From Henckelia pumila (taxonomy: Eukaryota > Streptophyta > Magnoliopsida > Lamiales > Gesneriaceae), in the NCBI RefSeq assembly GCF_033568475.1, contig NC_133123.1:155201753-155265752 (forward strand): DNA of 64,000 bases. Reading direction: 5' to 3'. Under the pieces are notes generated by a model that searched no databases, was not told where the DNA came from, and saw only the letters and a program-made list of their open reading frames with translations. Of the stretch, positions 22,256 through 34,500 are shown in pieces. The translations under genes and the position numbers were made by a program. The stretch's first letter is position 1; each line of letters starts with the position of its first letter.

Positions 22256-23597
22256 AAACATGTATCATTATATAACATACTCGTAAAAATAACGGATACA
22301 TATGTTATAACTTGAAAGATTATATATTAAAATCGTTAAACCAGTGGATTCAACTATTAAAACATGTATCATTATATAAAATACTCGTGAAAATAGGATA
22401 TACATATGTTATAACTTGAAAGATTATATATTAAAATCGTTCAATCAGTGGATTCAACTATTAAAACATGTATCATTATATAACATACTCGTGAAAATAA
22501 CGGATACATATGTTATAACTTGCAAGATTATATACCAAAATCGTTAAACTAGTAGCTTCAGCGGTTAAAACATGTATCATTATATAAAATACTCGTGAAA
22601 ATAGGATATACATATGTTATAACTTGAAAGATTATATATTAAAATCGTTCAATCAGTGGATTTAACTATTAAAACATATATCATTATATAACATACTCGT
22701 GAAAATAACGGATACATATGTTATAACTTGCAAGATTATATATCAAAATCGTTAAACTAGTAGCTTCAGCGGTTAAAACACGTATCATTATATAAAATAC
22801 TCGTGAAAATAGGATATACATATGTTATAACTTGAAAGATTATATATTAAAATCGTTAAACCAGTGGATTCAGCTATTAAAACATGTATCATTATATAAA
22901 ATACTCGTGAAAATAGGATATACATATGTTATAACTTGAAAGATTATATATTAAAATCGTTCAATCAGTGGATTCAACTATTAAAACATGTATCATTATA
23001 TAACATACTCGTAAAAATAACGGATACATATGTTATAACTTGAAAGATTATATATTAAAATCGTTAAACCAGTGGATTCAACTATTAAAACATGTATCAT
23101 TATATAAAATACTCGTGAAAATAGGATATACATATGTTATAACTTGAAAGATTATATATTAAAATCGTTCAATCAGTGGATTCAACTATTAAAACATGTA
23201 TCATTATATAACATACTCGTGAAAATAACGGATACATATGTTATAACTTGCAAGATTATATATCAAAATCGTTAAAATACTCGTGAAAATAACGGATACA
23301 TATGTTATAACTTGCAAGATTATATATCAAAATCGTTAAACTAGTAGCTTCAGCGGCTAAAACATGTATTATTATATAAAATACTCGTGAAAATAGGATA
23401 TACATATGTTATAACTTGAAAGATTATATATTAAAATCATTAAACCAGTGGATTCAACTATTAAAACATGTATCATTATATAACATACTCGTAAAAATAA
23501 CGGATACATATGTTATAACTTGAAAGATTATATATTAAAATCGTTAAACCAGTGGATTCAACTATTAAAACATGTATCATTATATAAAATACTCGTG
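22256..23597. repeat. 104-bp satellite array
   Basis: There are about 13 tandem units of 104 bp (for example the shared core starts at 22343, 22447 and 22551). Units come in at least two types, distinguished by AAAATAGGATATAC versus AAAATAACGGATAC and by CAGTGGATTCAACT versus TAGTAGCTTCAGCG. The types alternate in a loosely ordered, higher-order fashion. One unit near 23270 is shortened. There are no coding features. The repeat lies between the two MULE genes and flanks both copies of the GGGTCGACCC block. Confidence 0.92.
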
Positions 23598-23845
23598 AAA
23601 AGTTTCTTGGTCAACCCAAGAGTTTCTGGGTCAACCCGAGTTTTTGGGTCGACCCAAGAAGTTTTTTGGTCAACCCAAGAGTTTCTGGGTCGACCCAAGC
23701 CTTGGGTTGACCCAAGCTCTGTTACCCAGGGCTTGGGTCAACCCAAGGCTTGGGTCAACCCAAGCTACCCAAATCTTGGGGGTTCCTTGGGTTGACCCAG
23801 GGTGATCCAAGCCTTGGGTCAACCCAATGAGTTTTGGGTCGACAA
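23598..23845. repeat. GGGTCGACCC palindrome array, block B
   Basis: This is a slightly shorter copy of block A (9446-9768) with the same order of variants and the same right flank leading back into satellite. Blocks A and B therefore look like a segmental duplication within the element, or two members of a larger repeat in which satellite and palindrome array alternate. Confidence 0.85.
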
Positions 23846-24015
23846 TGGTTGTAAATCGTTAAGCCAGTGGATTCAACTATTAAAGCATGTATCATTATAT
23901 AACATACTCGTGAAAATAACGGATATGTTATAACTTGAAAGATTATATATCAAAATCGTTAAACCAGTGGATTCAACTACTAAAACATATATCATTATAT
24001 AACATAATTGTGAAA
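23846..24015. repeat. 104-bp satellite, right remnant
   Basis: About one and a half units of the 104-bp repeat follow block B and fade out just before the 3' end of the Ulp1-like gene. Confidence 0.8.
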
Positions 24016-24053
24016 ATAAAACCTTAAATTCATCAATTCAAAAGAAATAAAGA

Positions 24054-26940
24054 TCAATGAATAGTCCATTGATTATCAAACATATTACAGAGTAAAAAAA
24101 ATCTAAACTCAGTTACAAGTTTGTCATCTAACTTTAATACTAGGTGATCACTTTTATTGGATAAAGCATATCCAGCAACGGCGAGGACAAATGCTCCCGA
24201 ATCCTCACTGTAAAATAAAAAAAATATGAAACTATTAGTCATCTGCCAATGATAAACATATTACACATTAGAGATATGATAACGTACTGTTTAATCTGGG
24301 CTTTGAACTCATCAAACATTTTTATAGACCATGACCTCTCAGGGTGTGGGTTGTTTCCAACAAAAGATAGCAGACGAGCAACGTTGATAAGTATAGGCCC
24401 TATGTCCTCATCCAAATCTTTGCACTTAGGATCGTGCTTTCGCTGCAAATCATATATAGTGCACTTATTGACCCCTGCAACGAGTTTTAGTAAAAACCAT
24501 CGTCCATCTCTGTGGACTGGGATGAGGATTATTCGCGCCTTTGCTCAGGAGACACAAGGCCATTTTGGATCCATCCCTTTAACCACCCCTACCATATTTG
24601 TTTTGAGAATTCGGTTTTCAACTTCATCCACCACGAACATCGACACATAGAAATGCCTATCCATCAGGGACACGTTTGGTGACATCACTTCAGGATGTTT
24701 TAGCTGAATCTCAAGTAATCCACGGAGAGCTTCACCCATGAGCTAAATTCGACAGAAGAATATTTTTCAAAGATAAAAAATAATTGATCTACAAATGTTC
24801 ACAAATTTTAAATGCTTACACAAATCGTGACGGACGAATTTGCGATTGTCATGGGCTTGTAGAACGACTTTTCATAATTGTCATAAAATCCTTTTATTCT
24901 TCTAGGCGAACTTACGAGCATCGATGCTCTAACTCGAGCCAACGAGTTGTTTACCTTGAAAGTCAAGTACTCCACAAATGGCCTCACACCGTCACAACCT
25001 CTCGACGTGGTTGCCTCAGAACCTGACATAACCACATTAGGAGTCACCTGAATATCTAAAAACATAAAGTTGATCATTTATTATGTTATGCTATACATAA
25101 ATATATACGTAAAAAAAATGCATTAACTCACCTTCAAAGGATTCCTCTGGTATAGTTGGCAGCTCAACTCGGCTATTTTTGGAAAACAATTCCCTGATCA
25201 TATTATCATCAACACCTAACAGCATACATCAAACAACTTAAAATTAAAATGACAATTTTAATACATAATTCTCTTATGTGCACTTAATTAAAAATTACTC
25301 ACCAACGTCTGCCTCAAGTACAGATGATTTTCTCTTTTGCCTTCTGCTATAGACCATGCTATAATCTCTCTGAACATGTACCGTCGTCTGAGACCTGATC
25401 TCAGCCAAACCTGCTCTAATCTGTTCAGTCAAACTCGATCTCAACTCATCAAAACAAGCTTTTATTTGCCTTATACACGCTCTGGTGTCGATAAATTGTG
25501 TTCTCATCTCAAGACGCAATGAGTTAATGGTATCATCCAATTCACTCAAACGCCGCCCAAAACGATGCTCAAGGGATGATGTGCGGCGGGTAGGATTGGC
25601 TCCAACGTAGACTCTAGGCCCCGTACGAATGGGACGAAGAGTGCTAGAGCTGGATCTAATGGCATCAACAGAAGGGGTGCTGGAGCTGGATCTAGTGGCT
25701 TCAATAGAAGGGTTGCTAGAGCTGGATCTAGTGACATCATGCTCGAGAGGGTGCTGGCTGCATATAACAGCCTTACCCTGACTTCACAACTCTAGTACCC
25801 GAGTGGTGACGACATCTGGTGCAGAATCAACAAAAACACCGGTGGTATAATATGATGACATGAGTTCCTCATAAGTAGGAGTCAAATATCCAACATAATC
25901 CTATATTTATTTAAAATCGTATCAGATAAATAAAAAAAATTATGTCCACAGCTACGATATCAAATTAATTAATATTACTTACATCTATATCACAGGCACC
26001 AAATGCTGCACTAACATCAACATCAGACGGGACATGATTTGCAGGCCACATGTTCGTCACCCACTGAAACATCCTGGGCAAAATCAAACCGTCTACTATA
26101 TCTTTTCTCTTGGCAAACTTTTGTGCCACACTAAGATAATATTCATAAGCCAAGATCTGCGAAAATTATTTCAAACAATGTTATTATTATAAATAAAAAT
26201 AACAAAGTCACTTTTAACATTCAAAAAATGATATACCTGCAGAGGCAGTACAAAACCACATAGAAGAAAATTGCCATGAACTTCTTTACAACCATGTCCC
26301 TGGGAAGTATATTTCTTTAAAAGGTCCTTCTTCAAAGATTTGACGGCATCATGATAGGCTATTCTACCCCAGGGATACTTATTAAACCTATCCAAATCAT
26401 CTATAAGCCTTAGACATGTACGGCCGACCTTCATGTTTTTTTTTCCTACTCCCCCCACAGAATACATCAGAATAAAAGTAAAGACTAGCCATCTTCAACT
26501 TCTCCACATCTATCCCCACAGTCTCATTTTGTCATACGGCAATAATCTTTGTCTCCAAATCACTAAGAAAAATTTGAGACTTACCAACAAAGTGTCTCGA
26601 GACAAAGATACTTTCTACATCTGGTAGATCTGTCGGCTCTATACTGCAGCTGAGACCTGTTATTAAACAATACTCTAACATAGAAAATCTAACTGTCCTT
26701 TTACGCACGACCATCCAAAAATCATCATTACCGTTATCAACTATCTGGCTACTCATTAGATACCACATAATTTGACTTGAAACATTAAAATCTCGGTGAT
26801 ACCTAACGAGGTTACCAAATGGTGACTGATCAAAAAACGTTGTTATTTCCTCGTTGTTCAGATAGTTATGAATCTTCTGGGCATCTCTTTATATCTCGAC
26901 TCAATTGTCAATTTCACACGAAAAATTGCATTTCTGCCCA
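24054..26940 (-). pseudogene. Ulp1-like cysteine protease gene (DUF1985 + C48-like), MULE-associated, broken
   Basis: Exons on the minus strand recall plant transposon-borne Ulp1/SUMO-protease-like genes. First comes a DUF1985-type domain (about 26880-26240: RFSMLEYCLITGLSC, then a poorly conserved tail). A conserved exon follows (26156-25983, splice sites visible), then a Ser-rich linker with repeated TRSSSS/IRSSSS (about 25740-25630) and a coiled-coil-like stretch. The C48-like domain ends it (about 24740-24054; ILIPVH near 24520 and EDSGAFV near 24200). Three in-frame stops (26532-26534, 25784-25786, 24545-24547) and a frameshift at a run of nine T (26436-26444) break it. The His expected before Trp is Arg (24500-24502) and the nucleophile Cys in D-C-G is Ser (24198-24200). 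It is convergent with the transposase, as in Kaonashi-type (KI) MULEs. Confidence 0.8.
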
Positions 26941-27044
26941 TACCTATGAAAAAATAAAAATAAAACAAATATATTAGAACAATAAAAAACAAACACTGAA
27001 TCAAACAAATCTATGTATCTGGCCAAGCTCAAGTGAAACTCAAT

Positions 27045-27412
27045 CGTGGGTCAACCCAAGGCTTGGGTTTACCCAAAGAAGGCTTGGGTTGACCCAAGCT
27101 CTGGGTTTAACCTTGGGTCGACCCAGAACCGAAGAGCTTGGCTCGACCCAAGTTCTGGGTTGACCCAAGTTTTGGGTCGACCCAAGCCTTGGGCAAAGCT
27201 TGGGTCAACCCAGGGCTTGGGTCGACCCAAGCTCTGGGTAAACCCAGGGCTGGGGTCGACCCAAGCTACCCAAACCTTGGGTTTCTTGGGTCGACCCAAG
27301 CCCTTGGATAAACCTAGAGTTTGGGTTGACCCAGGGCTTGGGTCAACCCAAGCTACCCAAACCTTGGGTTCTTTGGGTCGACCAGGGTGACCCAAGCCTT
27401 GGGTCAACCCAA
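27045..27412. repeat. GGGTCGACCC palindrome array, block C
   Basis: About 18 units of the same palindrome family lie 5' of the Ulp1-like gene. The internal order differs from blocks A and B, and a longer CTACCCAAACCTTGGG motif recurs three times. Both strands are open for over 100 codons, an effect of the stop-poor motif. It could overlap the 5' part of the Ulp1-like transcript; no start can be assigned. Confidence 0.8.
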
Positions 27413-27780
27413 AACATCTAAGACACAAGTTTTTAATTGTAGTAAATATAAATTTTTTAAATATTATCAAATCTTTGTTAGCCATTTGATTCATAGAATT
27501 TGATATGTGTTGGATGAGAAAGGATTTAGAGAGAAAAAAAGTGACCTGCGAAAAAGGGGAGGGAGAATGGAGATGAGAGAAGGAAGATGGGTGGAAACTG
27601 GGAACGTTGGGTAATGAAATATTTGGGAGAAACAAATAGATTTAAATTTTTTAAAAAAGTTAAACAAAAAAATATATTAGTAATTTAAACAATGAATCCT
27701 TCTTTTAAATACGATAGAATGCACCCCCTTTTATCTAAATTTCCCGGGTTTTGGGGTTTTTGACAATTTGCAGACAAGAA
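27413..27780. other. Transposon-to-gene junction and HRQ1 upstream region
   Basis: This is 370 bp between the last palindrome unit and the HRQ1 start codon. A purine-rich stretch (about 27537-27596) and AT runs are visible. No terminal inverted repeat or target duplication can be identified, because the other end of the MULE is outside the window. The right MULE boundary must lie here, so the helicase promoter is either within or directly against transposon DNA. Confidence 0.5.
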
Positions 27781-30700
27781 ATGGAGGAGAGTGAAAATGG
27801 GAAGGGAATCGAAGTCCGTAGCTTAACCGGTGAATCTGTTCGGGTGTGTATTGAACCGAACAAGACCGTCCAAGATCTCAAGCTCCTGCTCAAGCAATGC
27901 TTCTCTGCAGCTTCTTCATCCAGCAATTTCCATCTTTTCCTTAAGGCAATTTTGAGATCCTCCTTTCTTCTCATAATTGGGTGTACTTTCATGCAATGCT
28001 GATGTTAGATACTGGATTTGTTCGTAGCAATGTTAGAGTGTGGTATACCAATGAAACTGTGCTTTGGAAAGATTGAAAATTTAACTGAATTTAGCGCTTT
28101 ATTTGTCTTTCTATTTGACAAGACTGGCTGGGTGGTATACTTGTATTTGTGTTCAGTTTATTTATGGGTTTTGTTCTGTATTTTTTGTTATATTGTGAAA
28201 CATTTCTGAGTCTTTCTCTCCTTTTATGGGGGCGGTGTAGGGTGAGAAGTTGAAATTGCAAAGTCAGATTAGTAGCTACTCGATTGGGGATGAGAATTTT
28301 TTGGTTATAACGCCTTTCTTGAAGAAGGATAGGCTGCAGGGAGCTAATGCAAGACTGTCAGAAAACCCGAATGCCAGCGAGGGCTTGGACACTGAATCTG
28401 CTGATTCAGCTTGGGTTGAATTGATGGAAGACTTGTCCTCTCTGCGTGATGGTTCCAATCTTGACACTCCTCCGGGAGAAGAGACGGAACCTGTTTCTTT
28501 TGTGAATGTCGATACTCAGTGTCGGAGGATTTTTTCAAGGCCTGGGGTAAGGTTACCACCTATTTCTTTTTCTTGCCGACCTGGTTCTGAGAAGAAAAAT
28601 TGACAATTCCTCAATTTTGAAATCATGTTTCTCTCAGCATTCTGAAGTTTCTTAATTCTTAACTGAATTACTGCAGTTTTCAAGTGGAGAGATGAAGGTC
28701 AAGTGCAGTTCATTAGAAGATCCTATTATTGCTATGAAGAAAGCATATACCGTGGCAACCAAAACTGAAATAAAACAAGGGAGGAGAAGATACACCGATG
28801 CGTCATGCTCTGGTTCACATGAAGTACAATGTCATGTAAGACCACTGTTATTGTTCACATTCTTCTTCACTAGTGCCGCACTCGCCAGAGTATGCTAGCA
28901 TCTGACAATTTGAGAATATTTATATCTGAACAGTAGAATACGCTAGCATCTCATTGTTCGAAGTTTCCATCTTGGAATTCATCTTTTTTGTAGTTGATTT
29001 ATTGTGCACATTATTGTGCATGATATATTATTTGTCGACTTAGTTAATATCTTGCTAAGTATAACTCTGAATTCCATGTCCTCCAAATATTGATTATATA
29101 TCTAAATAAATTTCAGCTTTATGTCTATAAGGTTTGATATGTTATAAATTTATAATTCACTTAAAATCAGTTAATAGATCACACATGGCGATTTAATATA
29201 TTATCTTGTTTTTTAAAAAAACCCTCTATGCATCGTGATTTCTTTGTAGCATTGTGAATGCTTGAATACTCAATCCATCAGTACTTGAGTAACATTATAT
29301 ATGTTCGAGATATTGGTCCAACTTAAATCTCTGTGGCCCACTTGAATGGTTAAATAACTTTTTCAACTAATTACTTGTGTCGAAGAAAATCTCTTACTGC
29401 TCCCTTCTTGGTAAAACAAAAGATATGTTTCTATGACATCTCAATAACAAGGTCTGTATTGCCTACATGCTGTTGCTGCGAGAGGGAACATCAATGGATA
29501 TTTCAAGAGCTATAGGTAAAGAAAGTAGTTTGAGGAGTTAAGTTCAGTAAAAAAATGGAGTAGATTGGTTGCAGGCCATCGCTGTGGGGGCAGCGGCGGC
29601 AGCAGTAAAGGTTTTTTGATAGTGCAGACTGCAGGTTGGGATGGGCCTCGGCCCTCGGATGATGAATAGCAAAACGAAATCTTAGTGGGGGACTTTGTTT
29701 CTTAAGATGATAATAATCTTTTTTTGAATTTCAGGATAAGCTGAAAGGGTGAGAATTACTCCCTCTAACAGAAACAGATATATTCACTATATAATTGGGT
29801 TCGTATCTATGCCCTGTTATTTTGTCAGATTGATATTCAATCCTTTTGATAATTTCTAAGCTTCCGGTTCAATTTGTATTGTAAGCTTATCTACACGATT
29901 CAACGGCAAATATGATAATTTATGAAGTTAATGGTCACCTAAAAATAGGAGAGAATTTTCTATGATCCTTAGTTGGTTCATTTAAGTTAATCACCACCCA
30001 GCATCCTCTTATATCATCATCAGTTTGGGGTATTAAGGGAAACTCACATGAGGGTTCCTCTGCCAATTTTTATGCATATGTTCTACTCCCTGGCTCTTCA
30101 GATATACCCTGTGCATTATGCGATGGAGTGTGATCAGATAGGTTTGTGATATATATTACATGGTTATCAATCTTACCAGAACCGTGCTTTATGATTATTG
30201 TTGGAGCTTGGAAGAATATGAATGGCCATTGTGCAGTTGGCTAAATTATTGCTATCCATTCAATTTAACTATAATGCAGGGGTGGTCCACTTAATCATCA
30301 AGCTGTTACAATTTGATAGTCAAATCAACCCCAAACAAATACCGTGACTTCTATGCTCCTGAAATGACAGGACACAAATTTATTGCTGGCTGAGGAAATG
30401 GTGGGGCATCTAAAGAGCAGCATAGGATATCAAGGACAGGTTATTATTCTGTCAAAACCCTTTTTGCTATCATGATAATGGAGCTCCTCCCATGATTTGG
30501 ATATAGCAAACAAATAGATTTAAGCTAGCACTTGTTTATTGTTCACGCGGAAGATCACATCTGTACAATATGCCGATTGTTACATGTTACAGGCCGTTCA
30601 TATTGAAGAGATTAAAGCACGGAATGCCAACTATGTTGAGATTCCACGCCAGCTCTCTGAAAGTGTTAAATCTGCGCTCAACCGGGTGGGGATTACAAAA

Positions 30701-31493
30701 TTGTATAGCCACCAGGTGACTATTTATGAAAATTTTAATTGTACCCCTTCAAATTCGGGGTTTTCTTTGTGTGTGTGTGTGCGTGCGCCTGATTTGTTCA
30801 AGTTTTACAGGCAGAATCAATTCAAGCTTCCCTTGCTGGAAAAAATGTAATTGTGGCAACCATGACATCCAGTGGGAAATCCCTTTGTTATAATGTTCCA
30901 GTTTTGGAAGTATTATCCTGCAATACATTAGCTTGTGCTTTGTATCTCTTTCCTACAAAGGTTTGCTTCGTATGGTCTCCATTCATGAGTTACTGGTTCT
31001 ATCACGATTATGTGGTTTCAATGAATGTGATCAATACGGGGGCATAAAATTGGCATCCCTTGATGTTTTATGCTTGAATATCTTTAATTGATTCAACTAG
31101 CCTGCAGGCATTAGCACAAGATCAGCTGAGAGCTTTGTCGGCTATGGCTCATGAGCTTGGTGATAGCCTCAATATTGGTATATATGATGGGGACACTTCC
31201 TGGGAAGATAGATTGTGGCTAAGGGACAACGCCCGACTGGTATGCTATCTGGTTTGTTTGTCTCGGATAGCATAGAATGAGTTCCTGCGGATATTTGTCT
31301 CATTTTATTTTAATTTCTTTTAGTTAATGTGCAGTTGATTACAAATCCAGATATGTTACATGTCTCAATCTTACCATACCATGGGCAGTTTAGCCGAATA
31401 TTGTCGCATCTTAGGTATTTTGATTTTTCTGTTTGTGCTACCTTTATGACATTTTTGAGTGATATCGCTAGTTTATTCTTCAATTAATCCAGT

Positions 31494-31564
<71 letters not shown>

Positions 31565-34500
31565 TGTTTACTTTTCATCTGTGTCATACCAGTTATTTCA
31601 ATATTCGTTGTAGAAACTATTAAATGGTTTAGTGATGACAGGTTTGTTGTTATTGATGAAGCTCATGCTTATAAGGGGACTTTCGGTTGTCATACTGCTC
31701 TAATATTCAGAAGGCTTCGTCGAATGTGTTCACACGGTGGGCTCCATGCTTGTAATTAAGTCTGGCCACTTGTTTCTTTTCATTCTTCACGGTTCTTATA
31801 TATTTGTTGAAAACAATGAATCTAACATTCAAATCTAACTTCATCTACAGTGTATGGCAGCGATCCTTCTTTCATTTTCAGCACTGCGACTTCTGCTAAC
31901 CCCAGGGAGCATGCTATGGTAATTTTCATCTTGTTGATTTGAGCTCCTATACTGCATACAATGTTCAAAAGTTCATTAATGAGGGGTTTGATTCTTCACC
32001 TAATCTACTGGGTGAACCGATGACGGCACTTCTCCAACCCTACCAGTGCACTCATTTTCTGTGTGTGTTTGTGTAATGGTATTTTTATGTGTGCGTTAAC
32101 AAACAACCATTATGTGCTTAACCTTATAGTTGATTCAATGCAAATTACCACAGCTTAATCATCTTCAATCCCTTCAAACAGTGGAAGAACAATCACACCA
32201 AATTCATCACCTGTTTACCGTAGTTGCCTTCTTTATTTTAGTCATCTTCCAGTGAAATTACAGGAACTAGCAAATCTTCCAACAGTTGATTTGATTGAGA
32301 ACGATGGTAGCCCTTCCGCTTTGAAGCTTTTTATGCTCTGGAATCCGCCCTTGTGCCTGAAAACAGTGAGTTCTTGTTTAGCGGGTCGACCTAAATTCCA
32401 TTTAATAAGTGAAATTTTATCAATAGATTCCTCCAAAATTTTACCGACTTCAAAATATTATTTTACAGGTTTGGAAGAGAACGAAGAACAGCTTGGGAGC
32501 TAAAAAATCTGTTGAAAAGAATGTGGTCACTGGACGTTCAAGGTTTGCACATTTTATTTTCACAGTCCTGGCAAATGTTGAGTTTTTTTTTTGTAATGAT
32601 TGTCTTCAGTAATGCTCGTCTTAATGATAACCGAGAATGATTTGAGACTGTTGTAGTTTATTCTCAATGTAGCATCACCCTGTTATCTTTAGCAAAAAGG
32701 TTTCATATCAGTGTTGGTTATATGCAACTGAAAGCATGAGAACCTTGTGATGGCCTAAAACTTAGCAGTTTATTTAGGAACATACTGGAGTTAAATTAAC
32801 TGTTCATTTAGGACTTAAATTAACGATTTCAATGTGTCCATTTGTGAAGAAGTTGATAATGCCCTCATAACTGCGATCCTTATCTTGCAGTCCTATTTTA
32901 GAGGTTGCTTACCTCTTTGCTGAAATGATTCAGCATGGTCTACGATGTATTGCCTTTTGCAAAACAAGGAAACTTTGTGAACTTGTTCTTTGCTACACGT
33001 ATGTATAATACTTCATCATTTAGACTGTCTGTAAGCTTTTCTTGCTATGTTATTTTGATTGACATAATGACTTCTTCATATCTTTTGTCTTTGTAAGGCG
33101 TGAAATTCTTCATCAATCAGCACCTCATCTGGTTAGCAAAATATCTGCTTACCGTGCTGGTTATATTGCTGAGGTCGGTCACTTGTTTTTCTTGAACTAT
33201 TAAAGATATTTAATTTGTATCTGTATGTAGGTATTTATGCCTCTTTTTTGGCTTTTCAATTTGTTACGCTTGTACTATAGCACTTGCGGATCTTTTATGT
33301 TAGTCCATGCAAATGTATGATAATTTGCTACCTTATCTGATTTTTTCTTTGTTACCTGTGGATATATTCCCCAAACAATCGTTTGAGTGACTCCTCCAGC
33401 GTATAAATTTTTCTCTCTTTCTTCTTGGGGGGTGGGGGTTGGGCAAGAAATACTATTTTAATGGTAGGCAGCATGTGCCGTCGTCAAAATTCACTATATT
33501 GTGTAACAGGACAGGAGAAGAATTGAGAGTGACTTCTTCAATGGTAATTTATGTGGAATTGCTGCTACGAATGCACTTGAGTTAGGTATTGATGTAGGTC
33601 ACATTGACATCACTTTGCATCTTGGATTTCCTGGTAGTATCTCGAGGTAATCACTTTACTCTCGCTGTTCTATGGTTTTCATGTCCGTTTTAGTCTATTA
33701 TTTGAATGTTTTTTTTGTATCTGAATCTAGTTTGTGGCAACAAGCTGGGAGGTCTGGAAGAAGAGAAAAACCATCACTCGCTATATACGTTGCATTTGAA
33801 GGGCCTTTAGATCAATACTTTATGAAGTTTCCACATAAACTCTTCAGGGGTCCAATAGAGTGTTGCCATGTTGATGCTAAAAATGAGCAGGTTTGTATAA
33901 TATGTCATATAAATTCTATATTGTCATGTAGAGCTAGTTTTTTTGGCAATGGTTGAATATTGCAAGTGCTTGTCTTCATAGGTGCTTCAGCAGCACTTAT
34001 TATGTGCTGCTCTTGAACACCCATTGAGTTTGCTTCATGATGAGAAGCATTTTGGTCCTGGCATAGAGAGTGCCGTTATGAATCTTAAAAACAAGGGATT
34101 GTTGAGCACTGACCTGTCACGTGATTCCGCCGCCAGAATGTGGACTTACATTGGGCATGAGGTAATTGTTTTAGTGATGTATCCTGATAAAGTCTCCATT
34201 CTAATAAAAATTTGTTAAACCGTGCTAGATTAATGTCTAACCTAAGATGTCAACATTTTGTTAATATTTGATGTTTCATAGCCATTTTGTAATAGATACT
34301 TTTACATGTTGCAACCCCCTTCTCCGAGACTTGGATTCTTAACTTGATGTTTGGATAACTCAACCTTGTCTTTTTATCTTTTAGTACCTTTGTATTTAAA
34401 TTTTGAACTACTCAATTGGTATCTAATCATCTTTACAGAAATCTCCTTCAGCTGTTGTTAACGTTAGGGCCATAGAAACTGTTCGGTTTAAAGTCATTGA

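Noticed and set aside
22256-23597. CRISPR-like spaced repeats
   Set aside because: Units are contiguous 104-bp tandem repeats without unique spacers, in a plant nuclear context.
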